Origin: Cycas panzhihuaensis
Taxonomy: Eukaryota; Cycadophyta
Direction of reading: 5' to 3'
NCBI GenBank assembly: GCA_023213395.1
Contig: CM041465.1
Span: 4,774,001-4,838,000, forward strand
DNA length: 64,000 nt
The translations under genes and the position numbers were made by a program. Positions 33,486 through 44,453 of this stretch are shown here, in pieces. How positions within the stretch are numbered: the first letter of the stretch is position 1; the number at the start of each line of letters is the position of its first letter. A model generated the notes under the pieces. That model was not told the origin of the DNA. It was given only the letters and a program-made list of their open reading frames with translations, and did no database searches.

Positions 33486-34670
33486 CTAGACATCATTGTA
33501 TCTATGAGATGATGCTTTAGAATCAAGTTGAAGTAGTTGATCCTCTGTCTCCGCAAACACCACATCCCTAGTGATAATGATCTTCTTTAATGTTGGAATG
33601 AAGACTTTATACCCTTTCTTGTTCATGGGGTACCCAACAAAGATGCCTTTTAAAGCTCGCGGTTGGAGCTTATTTATATGCTCATCGAGAATGTGAGCAT
33701 AACAAGTAGAGTCAAAAATTTTGAAGTGATGGACGGTGGGGGTCCATCCAATCCATCGTTCATTTGGAGACGGGCTGAGCTTCGATGGACTTACGGTGTT
33801 CATGCAGTAGACTATAGTATAAATAGCTTCAGCCCAAAGATATGTAGGTACATTCTTGAAGACAAGCATAGCCCGTGACATATTCATTATGATTCTGTTA
33901 GCCCTTTCAACAACTCCATTCTGTTGAGGGGTACCTGCAATAGTTGTTTGATGCTTGATCCCCTGGTGACGCAAGAAGTCTTCGAATTCATTTGAAGTGC
34001 ATTCGCCACCATTGTCAATCCTTAGACACTTCAACTGATATCCAAATTCCTTCTTTGTGAGAGTCTTAAATGCCTTGAATACTATGAATCCTTCATCTTT
34101 TGATTTGAGAAACGTCACCCATACCTTTCGAGTGAAGTCATCAATAAATGTAATGTAGTACCCCTTCCCTGTGAGAGAAGGGAGAGGCATAGGCCCACAG
34201 ATGTCTGAGTGTACTAATTCAAGAGGCTGACAGGCTTTCCATTGACTCTGGGAAAATGGTTGTCGATGGGATTTGGCAATAATGCAAGCTTCACATTTGA
34301 ACGGCTTAGAGGAAAATCTGGGCAGACCTGGAGTGGAATGGGAAATTTCCTTAAGTTGATCAAGTTTGACGTGCCCCATGCGAGCATGCCAGAGAGCTTC
34401 TGGGGACAACTTGGAATGACTCAAGGTGACATTATATGCAAGTTCTTCTTCAACACAGATGGAGGCAGCAACTTGGTATGTGGAAGAAGACCATGTGGTT
34501 CCAGTCAGTCTAAATAGCTTACCTTCAAGTTTCCCAGTCATCACCATAGAACATGAAGGCGGGTGAATAACACTAAGAACATGATCATTAGTTGTGACAC
34601 TCAGGTCGAATCCACGGGAGACAAGTGTGGATAACGATAGAAGGTTTTGTTTGAGATGGGGAATATACAA
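33486..34670 (-). CDS. int: F2 integrase with pre-integrase domain, intact 394-codon frame
   Basis: Longest intact frame in the window. N-terminus is the end of protease/spacer (MYIPHLKQNLLSLSTLVSRG). Zinc domain at residues about 95-135: LWHARMGHVKLDQ and CEACI. Core D-D-E: ELVHSDICGPMPLP, RIDNGGECTSNEF and QQNGVVERANR. C-terminal IFVGYPMNKKGYKVF and TRDVVFAETEDQLL. It is a segment of a broken Gag-Pol rather than a free gene: gag lies 3.3-18 kb away because G and D are inserted. Its Met is internal to the polyprotein. Confidence 0.85.
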   Translation of the reverse strand: MYIPHLKQNLLSLSTLVSRGFDLSVTTNDHVLSVIHPPSCSMVMTGKLEGKLFRLTGTTWSSSTYQVAASICVEEELAYNVTLSHSKLSPEALWHARMGHVKLDQLKEISHSTPGLPRFSSKPFKCEACIIAKSHRQPFSQSQWKACQPLELVHSDICGPMPLPSLTGKGYYITFIDDFTRKVWVTFLKSKDEGFIVFKAFKTLTKKEFGYQLKCLRIDNGGECTSNEFEDFLRHQGIKHQTTIAGTPQQNGVVERANRIIMNMSRAMLVFKNVPTYLWAEAIYTIVYCMNTVSPSKLSPSPNERWIGWTPTVHHFKIFDSTCYAHILDEHINKLQPRALKGIFVGYPMNKKGYKVFIPTLKKIIITRDVVFAETEDQLLQLDSKASSHRYNDV

Positions 34671-34722
34671 GACATCTTTTAAAGTAAAATTGGGTAGGCT
34701 TGGGAGGTTCAGGCATATGGAG

Positions 34723-34910
34723 TGTTGAGATTAGGTTAAGGAGACAAAAGACTAATGAGAGAACGTGATAATCTTTATTGAGAGAACGATGTCTTTAAAT
34801 ACATAGAGAATTGGTAATCGTTATAACTTGACGGTTAACCAACCTAGTAACTAAGTAACTGACTGCTTATATTAAATACATAATTAAAGGTAAAACATTA
34901 CCTCTCAACA
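34723..34910 (-). repeat. G 3' LTR
   Basis: TGTTGAG...CTCAACA, 188 bp, pair of 37837-38025. Polypurine tract TAAGAGAGGG adjoins at 34911-34920. Confidence 0.93.
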
Positions 34911-35060
34911 CCCTCTCTTAATGTTTTATCTCTCTCAAACCTATTTTGTCTCTCATAATTTGAAATTTCTCTTTTCCCAAGGATTTGGTCAGCAAGTCAG
35001 CAACTTGTTCACATGAAGAATAGTATTCTAAGTTGATTTCCTTATTATGGACCTTCTCTC
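34911..35060 (-). pseudogene. pol: G RNase H C-terminal remnant
   Basis: Reads NKEINLEYYSSCEQVADLLT and KSLGKEKFQIMRDK, the copia RNase H tail. It is joined directly to integrase near 35100, so about 1.7 kb of RT and RNase H are missing. Confidence 0.75.
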
Positions 35061-35098
35061 TAATAAAGTTGATTTCTTTATTATGGACCTTCTCTCTT
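35032..35098 (-). repeat. Two-copy direct repeat at the G deletion junction
   Basis: GTTGATTTCYTTATTATGGA followed by CCTTCTCTCT occurs twice in tandem, about 35 bp apart. It lies at the INT-RNaseH junction and could be the trace of repair or slippage. Confidence 0.8.
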
Positions 35099-35099
35099 T

Positions 35100-35720
35100 T
35101 AGTGCACTGACATCAGGTTTTTTACCTGTCCATGCTTCTTCAGGTGTCATATTCTCCATAACTTTGGTGGGGCTTCTGTTCACAAGATAGTAGGCCGTAT
35201 TCACTGCTTCTGCCCAATAAGATTTGGGAACCTGTTTTTCATGCACCATGCTGTGAACCATCTCCATCAAGGTTCGATTTTTCCTTTCAGCCACTCCATT
35301 TGATTGTGGAGTATAAGGCGTAGTGACTTGTTTGCGAATTCCATTTCTTTTGCAAAAAATCAAAAATTCATTGGAAATATATTCTCCTCCCCCATCAGAT
35401 CTAATACATTTGATTTTAGAACCAGATTCAAGTTCAACCTCAGCCTTAAATTGCTTAAAGAATTCAAACACTTCTGATTTATTATGCAAAAAATACATCC
35501 AAACTTTCCTGGTGAAATAATCAATAAATGTCAAAAAATACCTACAGCCATTTATAGAAATTGGTGTAAGTGGTCTGCAGAGATCTGTGTGGATCAATTC
35601 TAATTTATTTTGTGTTCTTCATTTACTTTCTTTGAATGGCAACCTGTGATGTTTCCTGAACTGTCACCCTTTGCAGACAAAATTTTCAGAAGATATGTTA
35701 GGTAATCCAAGCACTATGTC
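35100..35720 (-). pseudogene. int: G integrase core
   Basis: MIHTDLCRPL, TFIDYFTRKVWMYFL, RSDGGGEYISNEF and QSNGVAERKNRTL hold the D-D-E residues. AVNTAYYLVNRSP and MTPEEAWTGKKPDVS follow. The frame runs into the deletion junction (KERRSIIKKST). A stop near 35597 and loss of CKGC-type zinc cysteines precede it. Confidence 0.85.
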
Positions 35721-36370
35721 ATTTTTTTTTCATTTTCCTTAAGGTGTCCAATGGAAGATGTCCATACTTCAAATGCCATATTTTATTATCAAAATTTGCA
35801 GCAGTACAAGCTTTTGGATCCGGACAGGGCATTTCAGGATCTGCAACAAGTTTATACAGATCATTGTTTCTAATCCCTTTAGCAATAACTTCCCCATTAT
35901 TTTTTACATCCATTATCAGACAGAAGCCATTTTCATCAAACACTATTCTCAAACCCTCTTTACTGAGTTGTGAGACAGATAAGAGATTCATCTTAAGATC
36001 AAGAACCCATAGCACATTTCCAATTTTCTTTACATTGCCCTGAACATTAATGGAAATAGTGCCTATTCCTTTGATTTCTAAAGGATATTTGTCACCTAAT
36101 TCGACTGACATATGGACATCATAAGGTTTCAGATTTTCAAACCAGTCATGACGACTTGTCATGTGTCGGGATGCTCCTGAATCAATAAACCAAGTGTCAG
36201 TTTCTTTTAGACCTGCAGACAAGGCAACTATGAAGGCAGTTTCTTCTTCATCTTCTTCCTCCTGTTTCTTTGTCAGAAGTTGCCCATGTGTCTTTTCCTC
36301 TCTCGAATGTCCAATCTCCTCTGAGAACATTGATATGGGTAGTGTCCACCCTGTCCACAATGATAACATA
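35719..36370 (-). pseudogene. pro: G protease and pre-integrase
   Basis: A 216-codon frame. TWFIDSGASRHMTSRHDWF near 36170 is an intact DSGA active site. GIGTISINVQGN and MNLLSVSQLSKEGL follow, then WHLKYGHLPLDTLRKM (start of the zinc domain) and a stop at 35719. Confidence 0.87.
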
Positions 36371-37175
36371 TTTCAAACATTCTGCAGGTATTAGCAAGGT
36401 GTCCAGGTCTGCCACAATTGAAGCATATCCTGGAATCACGACTTCTTCCGCGTCCTCTGTTATCTGGATACTGTCCACGACCAGGAGTTCTAGAATCTAG
36501 GGTTCGACCTCTTCCTCGTGATTGATTTCGTCCTCGAGGTCCCAGATTTAATCTGGAAGCGAATGCATCTTCCAGTTCTGTTGAATCTTCATATCATCTG
36601 TTTCTTTGTTCCTGTCTAAGTAAGATTCCTGTTAGTTCATCAAGAGTCATTGTATCAATCTGATTACTGTTCTTAATTGTGTTGATAGTTATATCAAAGG
36701 GCTTGGGCAGTTTGCTGGCAACCATATGAACAAGTTCTGAGTCGGATAAAATTTCTCCAGCACTCATTAGATCATTTCTAAAAGAAGTTACTTTATGTAT
36801 AAATTCTGTCACTGTTTCATGATCTCTCATGTACAATTTATATAATTCTTCCTTCAAAACAAATATCCAAGCCTTATTCTTTTGACCAAATAAATTTTCA
36901 AAACATTTCCAAATGCTTGGAGTAGAAGTTAATTTCTCAACATACACCAACAACGAATCAGCTACAAAGAGCTTGAGAATAATAACACCCGCATTATCCC
37001 TTTCTAACCAACTAGATAAAGCAGCACTAGCATCATCTGGTCTGGCTTCAGCCCCAAGAGCAATATTCCAAGCGTTTATGGCCTTGAGAAGGGTCTCAAT
37101 TTTAATTTTCCATATGTGATAGTTTCCTTCTGTGAGTTTGTCTTATTCTGACAGACCAAACAAGGGTGAGGCCAT
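36371..37175 (-). pseudogene. gag: G gag with two zinc knuckles
   Basis: Start at 37175 (MASPLFGLSE, then an in-frame TAA). 36594-36953 has FENLFGQKNKAWIFVLKEEL and MTLDELTGILLRQEQRNR. An Arg/Gly-rich tract precedes two knuckles, CFNCGRPGHLANTC (near 36400) and CYHCGQGGHYPYQC (near 36345). Two stops near 36590. Copia capsid and RNA binding. Confidence 0.83.
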
Positions 37176-37836
37176 GATTAATAGGATAAAATAATTACGA
37201 TGATTTGATCGTATTAACCCATTTAATTTCCGTACAATTTTTGTACAAACCCTAAGTGTACGGACTAGGGCAAGTAATACCTCAAAAGGAGCGTTTTTCA
37301 ATCGCCTATCAAGATCTGAAGGTAGTTTTGCGAAATCTGTTCTCAGATGAGAGAAATCTATCTTCAAATGAAAATGTGGGCGGCTAGGGTTTTTGATATT
37401 TTCTTAAAAATCTTCAAGAAAAAGGCACGGAATCTGTTCGAACTTGAAAGCAATCTTTTAGAAATGAAGATTCAGAGATATTAAGTCCAGAAATACTTAG
37501 ATTTATGCCCAGATTTAAGAGAAAATCGAGTTTCCCTTTCAAATCCCACGCGGACTGGTAATCGCCCAATTTCGCCCTCGAAACGGCTCCTGATGACTTT
37601 GATGCAGAAGAGAAAGTTGCTAAGCACCTCGAGATCTACTTGCACGTCAATTTTCGTCTCAATCCTACCACTTCAAAATTTTCTCGTCCATACGAGTCCG
37701 TACACAGTCATTAAATGCCTTGATCAGTGCATGGAGAGCCTCCTTAACTTGTCTCCTGAAGACCTTTGACCTTTCCACAGAACAACGTTCTTTTCCTTCA
37801 GGACAAGCAGATAAGCCTGAACCTGCTCTGATACCA
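37176..37836 (-). other. G leader and primer binding site
   Basis: About 660 bp non-coding. PBS is TGGTATCAGAGC in sense (37825-37836), perfect for initiator Met tRNA, directly adjoining the 5' LTR. The leader has GTCCGTACA-type motifs. Confidence 0.85.
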
Positions 37837-38025
37837 TGTTGAGATTAGGTTAAGGAGACAGAAGATTGATGAGAGAACGTGATAATCTTTATTGAGAGAA
37901 TGATGTCTTTAAATACATAAGAGAATTAGTAACCGTTATAACTTGACGGTTAAACAACCTATTAACTAAGTAACTGACTGCTTATATTAAATACATAATT
38001 AGAGATAAAACATTACCTCTCAACA
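37837..38025 (-). repeat. G 5' LTR
   Basis: 189 bp, TGTTGAG...CTCAACA, followed by TSD TGGAG. Confidence 0.93.
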
Positions 38026-38735
38026 TGGAGTCCATGCCTTGAACAGGTTGTGTTGACTTATCAGCCATGTGTACTACTCCAGTGACCTCTTAATAAAAAT
38101 CTTGGAAGAAGTCCCGATGACAAGTCATGTGTTAGGTATCTCCTATGTTCATAACCCAGTTTGATGATGATTTTGATGCAATATTTGCCTGTCCAAGAGG
38201 TCGAGGTAGTCGCGAATCAAGCTGACAAATGGCTGTGCCACAGTGTGCCTCAATGTACCTCTTAGGCCGAGAAGCAGTTGATGAAGTGGATGCTTCCCTA
38301 CTTTGTTGAATACGTGCCTCAATGAGAATTGCTCTTGCAAATAAGTCATCATGACTCTCATCAACAGTGTGGGCTTGATGTTGCTATTGTTGATGACGAG
38401 GCAATATGTTATAGTCAATGTGGTAATCTTTTGCAAGGTGTCCTTTCCTATTACACCTTTGACACATGAGAGCATTGTTGTTTAACTATCTCTGATTGAT
38501 GGTCCTTTGACTGTTCTTTTGTTGCTGACCTTGTTGTTGTCTCTGTTGTTGTCCCTGTTGCTTTCCCCTGCCTCTTCTGTGACCTCTTCTTCCTCAGCGT
38601 GAAGATTGACCTTGTTGTTTGGTGTAGTATACTTCCTCGTCCATGTTAGCTTCCAAGGCTGCATTAGGAGGTGAATCTAAAAGTGGAAAGCTGGTAGCGA
38701 AGGTCTTGTCATGTTCAATAAACTTCTCAGCTAAA
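38026..38735 (-). pseudogene. gag: F2 gag end and protease start
   Basis: After the D insertion, gag continues with EKFIEHDKTFATSFP, DEEVYYTKQQGQ, Arg/Gln-rich text and the knuckle CQRCNRKGHLAKDY (last Cys is Tyr) near 38450. A protease-like NWVMNIGDT near 38130 lacks DSGA. The frame breaks at stops near 38480, 38590 and 38130. Confidence 0.75.
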
Positions 38736-39268
38736 TAAAAGACGAAATGGAGCAGATACAAGTGCTAGAATCTATTGAAAAGCTAGAGAGGACATCGAAA
38801 TATGAAGGACTATACACTTAGATTAAAGAAATAAGGTAGTAAAACACAAAAGATGATAGGGAGGAGTATCGCACTTCAACTCAACCTATCATAAACACAA
38901 GTATGAAGGAGAATTCATCTCAACACTTCACCTACAAGAGACTCTTATAACAACATAACTCTTACTCAAAACACTACATGCCAAAACATGAGAATAGGGC
39001 TCCTTATAAAGGAGTTTGGACGATCAGGATTTCTCCACGTCATTGATCAACACTAAGAGACAAATCTAATTAGGACTCTTCTATCTCCAAGGATAAGGAT
39101 AAAGCCCACAAAAGTTGACTTCTCACAAGCACATGTGAGAAAAGTCACTACAAGACAAAAGACATTTTTATAATCAACAAATGAACACTTTAGGATAAAG
39201 GGCTTAAAGTGACAAAAATACTAATACCCAAGGTCAAGACTTAATGCTTAGGAATGAAGGTTCTAACA
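38736..39268 (-). repeat. D 3' LTR
   Basis: 533 bp, sense TGTTAGAACC...GTCTTTTA, pair of 51660-52195. Polypurine run (plus CCCCCCCC) at 39269-39276. Confidence 0.92.
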
Positions 39269-39271
39269 CCC

Positions 39272-40388
39272 CCCCCTGAATGGATACAGCATTAAGTCGA
39301 ATGCCGAGGCCGCTTCTAAAATGCTCGAACTTCTATTTCCCAAGTGGCTTGGTGAAGATGTCGGCTAGTTGTTGATCAGTCGGCTTGTAGACGAGGTCGA
39401 TTTCACCTTGTTGCACCCGTTCTCTAATAAAATGGTGATGGACCTCAATATGCTTGGTGCGAGCATGAAATATCGGATTCTTGACAATCTTGATAACACT
39501 CTGATTGTCACAATATAATGGTGTTGGGAGTGTTTGCTCAAGTCCAAGCTCTTCAAGAAGCCGTCTGAGCCAAATAGCCTCACATGCTGCCCTAACAATA
39601 GCTTTGTATTCTGTTTCAGTGGAGGAAAGCGTAACATTTGGTTGTTTTTTGCAACTCCATGAAACAATAGTAGACCCAAGGTTGAAACAATAACCTAAGG
39701 TAGATTTCCAACTATCTTGGCATCCAACCCAATCTAAATCTGAGAACCCTTCCAGTGTTGAATTCTCATTGTGTCTGTACTGAAGACCATACTACAAAGT
39801 ACCTTTGAGGTATCTGAGGATGCGTTTTGCAGCATTCCAGTGTCGCTAATTAGGACTGATCATATATCTGGAACATATTCCAACCGCATACGAAATGTCA
39901 GGTCTAGTGTTAGTCAAGTAGATGAGACTACCCACTAGTTGCCTGAAAATGGTGGAATCAACAGGTTTCCCTTCTTCATTCATCGACAATTTTGTACCTG
40001 TCTCCATGGGTGTTGGTGAAGGTTTGCAGTCTTCCATTCTGAATCACTGCAAAATGTTCTATGTATACTTGGCTTGAGAAATGAAAATGTGACTTGGCTG
40101 CTGCCACACTTCCATGCCAAGAAAATAGTGAAGAAGTCTGAGATCTGTCATCTCAAAACTTCTTTTCAAATCCCTTTGAAGACGCCCAATCAGATTTACA
40201 TCATTGCCTATGATAATCAAATCATCAACATAAAGAACAATTATTATGATGTGCTCGTTTTGAACCTTGATATACAAGTTTGAATCTGATGTGGATCGAT
40301 GAAAATTATATTGCAAAAAGTAGTCATCGATCTTTGAATACCAAGCACGTGGCGCCTGTTTTAGACCATACAAGGCCTTTTTAAGGCG
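39272..40388 (-). pseudogene. pol: D RT palm and RNase H
   Basis: YVDD at 40221-40232 within VLYVDDLIII. LGMEVWQQPSHIFISQAKY, MEDCKPSPTPMETGTKL and GSLIYLTNTRPDISYAVGI follow. RNase H (39272-39840) has SSTETEYKAIVRAACEAIWL, CDNQSVIKIVKNPIFHARTK and ADIFTKPLGK. Stops at about 40388, 40058, 39845 and 39795. Confidence 0.88.
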
Positions 40389-41359
40389 CTAGACAAGATG
40401 TTCATTGTCGACAGAAATATAACCAGGAGGTTGTTCCAGGTAGACCTCCTCAGTCAAATCGTCGTTGAGAAAGGCGCTTTTGACATCCATCTGATATAAT
40501 GGCCACTTGCATTGTGCAGCTAAGGCCATAACAACCCTGATGGTATTCATATTAGTTACTGGTGCAAATGTCTCGATGTAGTCAATGTCTTCTTGTTGTT
40601 TGAACCCTTTAGCAACAAGGCGAGTCTTACGTCGCTTAATAGTAACATCAGACTTATACTTTATTTTATAGATCCACTTACAACTGATGCCTTGTTTGCC
40701 AAGTGGTAACTCAACCAAGTCCCATGTGTCATTTTGATAAATGGAGTGGATCTCATCATCCATGGCATCCTGCCACTTTTTGTCTGTACATGCCTCCTCA
40801 AAAGTGGAAGGCTCAAGAGCATAAAACACTTCAACCATAAGTGCGTAATTAACACTGGGTGAAGGCCGCATTTTGGATGGTTGTTTTCCTTCAACAATGT
40901 GTGAATCTACAATAGTTTGCATGTACCATTTGGGTAACTTCTTCGTTGATGTAACTCCATTGTCCTGTAATGGAGGTGATTGTTGAACCTCAGAAGAAGA
41001 AGAAGAATGACACAATGAAGGAAGTAAGGAAGATGAGGAGGAAGAAGAAGCAACTGGTGCAGATGAAGAACAAGGTGTTGAGGAAGATGAAGGGACAGAC
41101 TCTTCAAGAATGCCTTTGCCTTTATTAATGGAGAGAGGAAGAATGCTGACGTCGATCTCCCTACTGTCTTCTGCAAAGACGACGTCTCGTGAAGTATGCA
41201 TCTTTTTAGTAAGGGGATCAAACAATCAATATGCTTTACTGCCAGGAGCATATCCAACAAAGATACATTTGAGACTTTTGTCGTTGAATTTCCGATGTTG
41301 CTCGTAAGGAATGTTCATGTAAGCCGTGCATCCAAAAGTTCGTAAGTGATTGACCATTG
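40389..41359 (-). pseudogene. pol: D integrase C-terminus, linker and RT N-terminus
   Basis: 278-codon frame (40389-41225) plus upstream VNHLRTFGCTAYMNIPYEQ. It reads MFDPLTKKMHTSRDVVFAED, a Ser-rich linker, GKQGISCKWIYKIKYKSD, MDVKSAFLNDDLTEEVYLEQ. It ends with a stop after VDNEHLV. The A2 insertion is directly upstream at 41365. Confidence 0.88.
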
Positions 41360-41364
41360 GTTTC

Positions 41365-42224
41365 TGTTGACTGGGGTTTGCTCCCACTGCACTTGTGGGA
41401 ACAGTGCACTTGTCAAGGTTACACAGGCTATAGTCTAGTTAGGATACTGTCAACATGGTTATTCACATACATTCCACAGATTATTCACAGAATTATATCA
41501 CAATGGTACACATCAGCACAGAAATCAATACATATTTAGCACTTCATCCTTCTAAACATAGAGAATACACAGCTTTCTACGTAACTCTTCTTTTCATTAA
41601 GTAATAAGTTCAATTTACACAGAGGCTGGAATGCATTCCTGTGCATTCGGTGACATACTCTTTTACATTACATGCGTACCCAGATGGTACTTATCACTAA
41701 ACACTGCTTCAATTGGCTGTCATGCGTGCTGGCATCTGCACCATTGCGTACCCTTGATAGTCGGCTCTCACCCTCTAAGAGTATACAATAGGATTGAATC
41801 ACTTGGCTCTCACCCTTGAATGGTCCTCAAAGCACCATTAAATATGTCCCTTTGATGCCTTTTGGATGAAAGGTTATGATCCAAAGTCATAAACATACCT
41901 TTTTGTCACCAAGGTACCCTTTCACTTTAACACTTGATTAAGTCTCCTTAATGGTGTCTTTTACGATCCGTGCGATGCGTCGTGCAGCTCCCGGGCTTCC
42001 ACGGTCTCGTCTTGTCATGCGTCTGGCTTGGTTCGATTCTGTTCCCTCTTTGATGCGTGTCGTAATGCGTGCCCGTTCGGTATGCACATCATACGTGCAG
42101 AATGCTGATTTCTTCCTGTTTCGCCTTGTGCATACCTGCATGCGGTCCGGTACCTACATTCCTTTGGTCAATACAAGCACGTATTCTCTTCCTCAAGGCC
42201 TATGTGTCACAATATGTCCCAACA
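41365..42224 (-). repeat. A2 3' LTR
   Basis: 860 bp, sense TGTTGGGACATATTGTG...CCCAGTCAACA. Preceded by CCCGGGATAGA in sense (42225-42235). Confidence 0.94.
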
Positions 42225-42628
42225 TCTATCCCGGGTCAACATGATTAGGTTGAGCATCCTTGCTCAACAAAAAATTCAAAATTTGGGGCATTCCTCCCCT
42301 CTACATTCTAAGGTCGTCACGCCTGCTTGCCTACTGCTTGGTCGCCATTCTTGGTTAATAAATCCTCATCTATTGGCGCTTTGTTTTGTTCAACTCTCCC
42401 TTGATTTTCCGTATGATGATATATCTTTCCTCCATGCTTCACCATATTGCTTATTTGTATGATATGAGTTACGGTTGTTTTTTCTATTTTTTCCTTCTTC
42501 TTTTTTTGTATTTTATGTTACATACCGAACTGAATCACGTTCTGGTATCAAGGCAATTCGATTTTGCCTCAACTTTATGCAACACGTTATAGTACAACCA
42601 ACTGATCCGACTGGTAAGTTGCTCCACC
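42225..42628 (-). other. A2 region between pol and 3' LTR
   Basis: About 400 bp, AT- and T-rich, no gene. It has the GGGGAGGAATGCCCC tract (near 42290) and AAATTTTGAATTTTTTG matching A1 at 9440. The A1 hairpin array and extra frames are absent here. Confidence 0.8.
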
Positions 42629-43666
42629 CTAGTTGATATAGGGTTTCAGTTTACTACCCTTGACCATTTCAAGCAGTACCTGGCCTGATAGTTTCTTCAA
42701 TTGGATAGTGCCATTCTGGTACACCTTCTCAATCATATATGGGCCTTTCCAATGCATCTTCAATTCTCCTTGGGTTGTTTGGGATTTGTTGTTGAATCGC
42801 CATACTCGATCACCCTTCTTGAAATATGATGTCTTGTCGTGGCAGTCGTGCCTTGTTCTTTTTCGCCTTTTCCTTGGTGTGATATGCTTTGTCAGTTTCT
42901 TCTTATGATCCCTTAATTGATCTTGGTTTATTATTCCTTCTTCAAACCAATGTCCTCTATAATGTATCAAATGGGAATTTCCACATAGTGGTTCTTCATA
43001 AAAGAGTTTCACATATTCTCCATGATTTCTATCTTCTGGAGTGGCCATTTTGTTTCCTAGACCGGAATCTCTAGGGATACTCTCAACAAGTTCCTTTTCT
43101 TCTTCCTTAAATTTGGCGCCGATGGTTGAAAAAGATCTTCTGCTGGGTAGGTGTACCTCTAAAGAGGATGAGGAAGGTTTGTTGCTTCCTTCCTCGGGCT
43201 GGGATGGGGTTGAGGAAGGGCAATCTACCTCAAGACCCACACTAGAGGCAGAGGGAAGGTTAGGGTTAGAGGGGGTTGGGGTAGTGGGAGGTGAATTAGG
43301 GTAAGGGTTTGGGTTAAAAGGGGGATTTGGGTTTGGGTCTAGGTTTTTAATGTTATTATTAACACTCGTATAATCAACAAATTCAGATTTAATATCAATG
43401 TCCTTAGTTACATTCCGAGAAAGTAGGTTACACCTATAGGATGAGGGTTTCACTTCATATGCATCCCGTAGCTAATAATCCACAAATCTCATCCTGTTTT
43501 CATCGTCTGAAGAGTTGTAAATTTCTCCAAAGTGAGTTGGTTCGACTCCTTGGTAGTCGATTAGTTTGGTGGGTTCTTCAGTCGTATGGTAGAGATTTTC
43601 TTCGCCGAACGAAGAAGTTGTTGCCTCACTCACAATGGCTGTACTTGAACCATTATCAGGTATCAT
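42629..43666 (-). pseudogene. pol: A2 spacer fused to integrase C-terminal domain
   Basis: 43472-43666 and 42629-43453 hold the PR-RT spacer (MRFVDY, SSYRCNLLSRNVTKDIDI, Pro/Asn-rich). At about 42920 the text passes from HYRGHWFEEGIINQDQLRDH to KKKLTKHITPRKRRKRTRHD and then GELKMHWKGPYMIEKVYQNG ending KPYIN. The frame stays open across the deletion. This yields a small fusion lacking all catalytic pol parts. Confidence 0.85.
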
Positions 43667-43671
43667 CTAAA

Positions 43672-44264
43672 TGGAATTCTTCCCCAACATTGGTAATACC
43701 ACTTTGTTTCCATCATCTGACAAGGTGAAGGTCACGTTCTTCTAGTTTTGGAGACATTGGGTCTTGTATAGCCAGGGCCTCCCCAATAGTGCTGGATAGA
43801 CAGTTGCACCTTTCTCTGTTTCTACAATCGTAAAATCGATCTTTACGACAATTCCTGCCACATCCACCTTGATGTCGGCTAATCTTCCCATAGGTCGCAC
43901 TAATAATTCGTTAGTCAATTTTAACGAATATGTTCTCGCTTCAACTTTGGGCTTCCGGTTTTCGCCATGTCGAGCGGTAATACGTTAATGACGCGCCTCC
44001 ATCAACAATCACTTTTAGGAATGTTTCTCCCAATACCATCATTGTTACCATAGGATCCATATCGAATGATGGCATTATTTTCTTTAAACTCTTTGTAATT
44101 CCGCATTGTAGTACTCCTCCTTTAATCCAATCAATGACTTGGCATAGGGGGATGGTCAATTGCAGCTGTTTGACCAAATTCTCCATCAACAGCAACATTC
44201 TCGGAATGTCTTCCACTGGTAATCCTTTAAATAGTTCCTCCATTTGCACCATCTGAGGCTGCAC
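43672..44264 (-). pseudogene. pro: A2 protease region
   Basis: MVQMEELFKGLPVEDIPRML, IDWIKGGVLQCGITKSLKK and VIVDGGASL near 44005. A small deletion near 43990 shifts the frame. The remainder (LSDDGNKVVLPMLG near 43700) is present in another frame, with a stop near 43670. Confidence 0.8.
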
Positions 44265-44453
44265 TTTTGGCTCTTCTGGTATATTCTCTTTTTCTTTCTG
44301 CTTATTTTTTCATACGTATACGTACTTGGTTTCTAGTTATCCCATCGGTAATATATTTTCTTCTCGGGCTAAGCCATCCAATACTTGTTTTGCTTTTTTA
44401 AACCGATCCATTTCTATTGGCGGATTCGGATATCCTTCGTTCTGTTTCTCCTT

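Larger units (their letters stand above)
34723..38025 (-). mobile_element. Unit G: 3.3-kb internally deleted copia element
   Basis: LTRs 34723-34910 and 37837-38025 (188/189 bp, about 94% identical by eye). Perfect TSD TGGAG at 34718-34722 and 38026-38030. PBS GCTCTGATACCA complement next to the 5' LTR. Internal region has gag, PR, INT and then only the RNase H tail; RT is gone. It interrupts the PR region of F2. Confidence 0.93.
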
